DNA of 8,705 bases from Thiobacillus sp. UBA2487 (lineage in GTDB: Bacteria > Pseudomonadota > Gammaproteobacteria > Burkholderiales > Sulfuriferulaceae), in contig DDOT01000045.1 of the NCBI GenBank assembly GCA_002341815.1, forward strand, positions 1 to 8,705. The letters run 5' to 3'. Positions 6,322-8,705 of the stretch are shown here, in pieces. A program made the position numbers and the translations under genes. The notes below the pieces were generated by a model that ran no database searches, was not told the DNA's origin, and saw only the letters and a program-made list of their open reading frames with translations. The first letter of the stretch is position 1, and every line of letters begins with the position of its first letter.

Positions 6322-6451
6322 CACATCGCGTCTGTTGGATGTGTCGGCTCGTTTCTCAAGCGCAGTTCTGCGAGCGCGGGCAGTTTTGCTCCCGTCTCGT
6401 GTCCACTGGCGCCCCTGGCGCCCGGTAGTCCACAAACTTCAGGAGATTTGC
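6322..6451 (+). other. groESL 5' leader
   Basis: About 130 bases between the CIRCE element and the groES ATG. It carries two near-identical 10-mers (GCAGTTCTGC at 6362-6371 and GCAGTTTTGC at 6380-6389), a perfect 9-bp tandem duplication (6406-6423) and the groES ribosome site AGGAG (6441-6445, six bases before the ATG). An open frame runs through it into groES but has no ribosome site, so I treat it as untranslated. Confidence 0.6.
6406..6423 (+). repeat. 9-bp perfect tandem duplication in the groESL leader
   Basis: CTGGCGCCC occurs twice back to back (6406-6414 and 6415-6423). Each copy contains the palindrome GGCGCC, so the transcript could form a local stem. No function is known to me. 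Confidence 0.85.
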
Positions 6452-8474
<2,023 letters not shown>

Positions 8475-8509
8475 GTCCATCAGTCCGTCGCCGTTGCCTG
8501 GACTCCCAT

Positions 8510-8530
8510 CCCGCCGCGCGCTGCGGCGGG
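8510..8530 (+). other. GC-rich hairpin after groEL
   Basis: Perfect 8-bp stem CCCGCCGC (8510-8517) / GCGGCGGG (8523-8530) with a 5-base loop. It has no following T-tract. It lies 15 bases before the stem of the groEL terminator and may protect the 3' end of the transcript. Confidence 0.6.
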
Positions 8531-8545
8531 GGGCATCGCTGGCCG

Positions 8546-8580
8546 AACCCGCCATCCGCTTCCGGATGGCGGGTTTTTTT
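8546..8580 (+). terminator. Rho-independent terminator of groESL
   Basis: A 13-bp perfect stem, AACCCGCCATCCG (8546-8558) with CGGATGGCGGGTT (8563-8575), and a CTTC loop. A run of seven Ts (8574-8580) follows and partly overlaps the stem. It ends the groESL transcript and insulates the next gene. Confidence 0.95.
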
Positions 8581-8659
8581 ATTTCAGCGCAACACGGCGG
8601 CTCATCGAATTTCAAAAAATCCCCGGTAGGATGCAGACAAACAGCCGAAAGGGGGGGAG

Positions 8660-8705
8660 ATGTCCCGTTATTGCACGCGATGCGGTGCACAAAACAGCGA
8701 TACTG
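8660..8705 (+). CDS. Zinc-ribbon protein, 5' end only
   Basis: Fifteen codons are visible before the window ends: MSRYCTRCGAQNSDT. The Cys5-x-x-Cys8-Gly pattern followed by AQN is typical of short N-terminal zinc-ribbon domains, which bind one zinc and often precede membrane or unknown domains. A purine-rich AAAGGGGGGGAG directly precedes the ATG and can serve as ribosome site. It lies beyond the groESL terminator, so it needs its own promoter; none is clear in 8581-8650 (a weak TAGGAT at 8627-8632 only). The rest of the protein is unseen, so no function is proposed. Confidence 0.6.
   Translation, partial: MSRYCTRCGAQNSDT

Noticed and set aside
6305..6451. N-terminal extension of groES
   Set aside because: It starts in the CIRCE spacer and has no ribosome site, and GroES is conserved from MKLRPLHDR onward.

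Overview
The window looks like chromosomal DNA from a betaproteobacterium, most likely of the order Burkholderiales. The evidence is the sequence of the GroES/GroEL pair, a HrcA-type CIRCE operator beside a sigma-32-like promoter, and a Pseudomonas/Burkholderiales-style set of minor pilins. The genus cannot be fixed from the sequence alone.

Left part (20-6121, minus strand): a compact six-gene operon for the tip of a type IV pilus. In transcription order it runs pilE-like pilin, fimT/fimU (GspH family), pilV, pilW, pilX and a pilY1-like tip protein. The five small proteins have class III prepilin signals (a short basic leader ending in Gly, then a hydrophobic helix), and the last protein has an ordinary Sec signal peptide. 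Three of the gene junctions overlap and the other two are short, so translational coupling is likely. In the known Pseudomonas system FimU-PilV-PilW-PilX form a priming complex that carries PilY1 at the pilus tip. The pilus motor, platform and secretin genes are not in this window.

The most notable item is the pilY1-like gene. Its C-terminal half is a PilY1/PilC-type beta-propeller. Its N-terminal third has the marks of an L-type (legume-like) lectin domain, where PilY1 usually has a von Willebrand A region. This suggests a pilus tipped with a glycan-binding lectin. Part of the lectin coding region is clearly poorer in G+C (about 45 % over 1981-2280 by hand count) than sampled stretches of the propeller half (52-63 %) and of groEL (57-72 %), which fits module exchange.

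Middle (6122-6451): a divergent intergenic region. It holds a strong groESL promoter that reads as both sigma-70 and sigma-32, a CIRCE operator touching its -10 box, and a 130-base groESL leader with a 9-bp tandem duplication. No confident promoter was found for the pilin operon.

Right part (6452-8705, plus strand): groES and groEL, complete and with catalytic residues intact, separated by a nested hairpin. A GC-rich hairpin and a strong intrinsic terminator follow groEL. At the right edge the first 15 codons of a zinc-ribbon protein begin.
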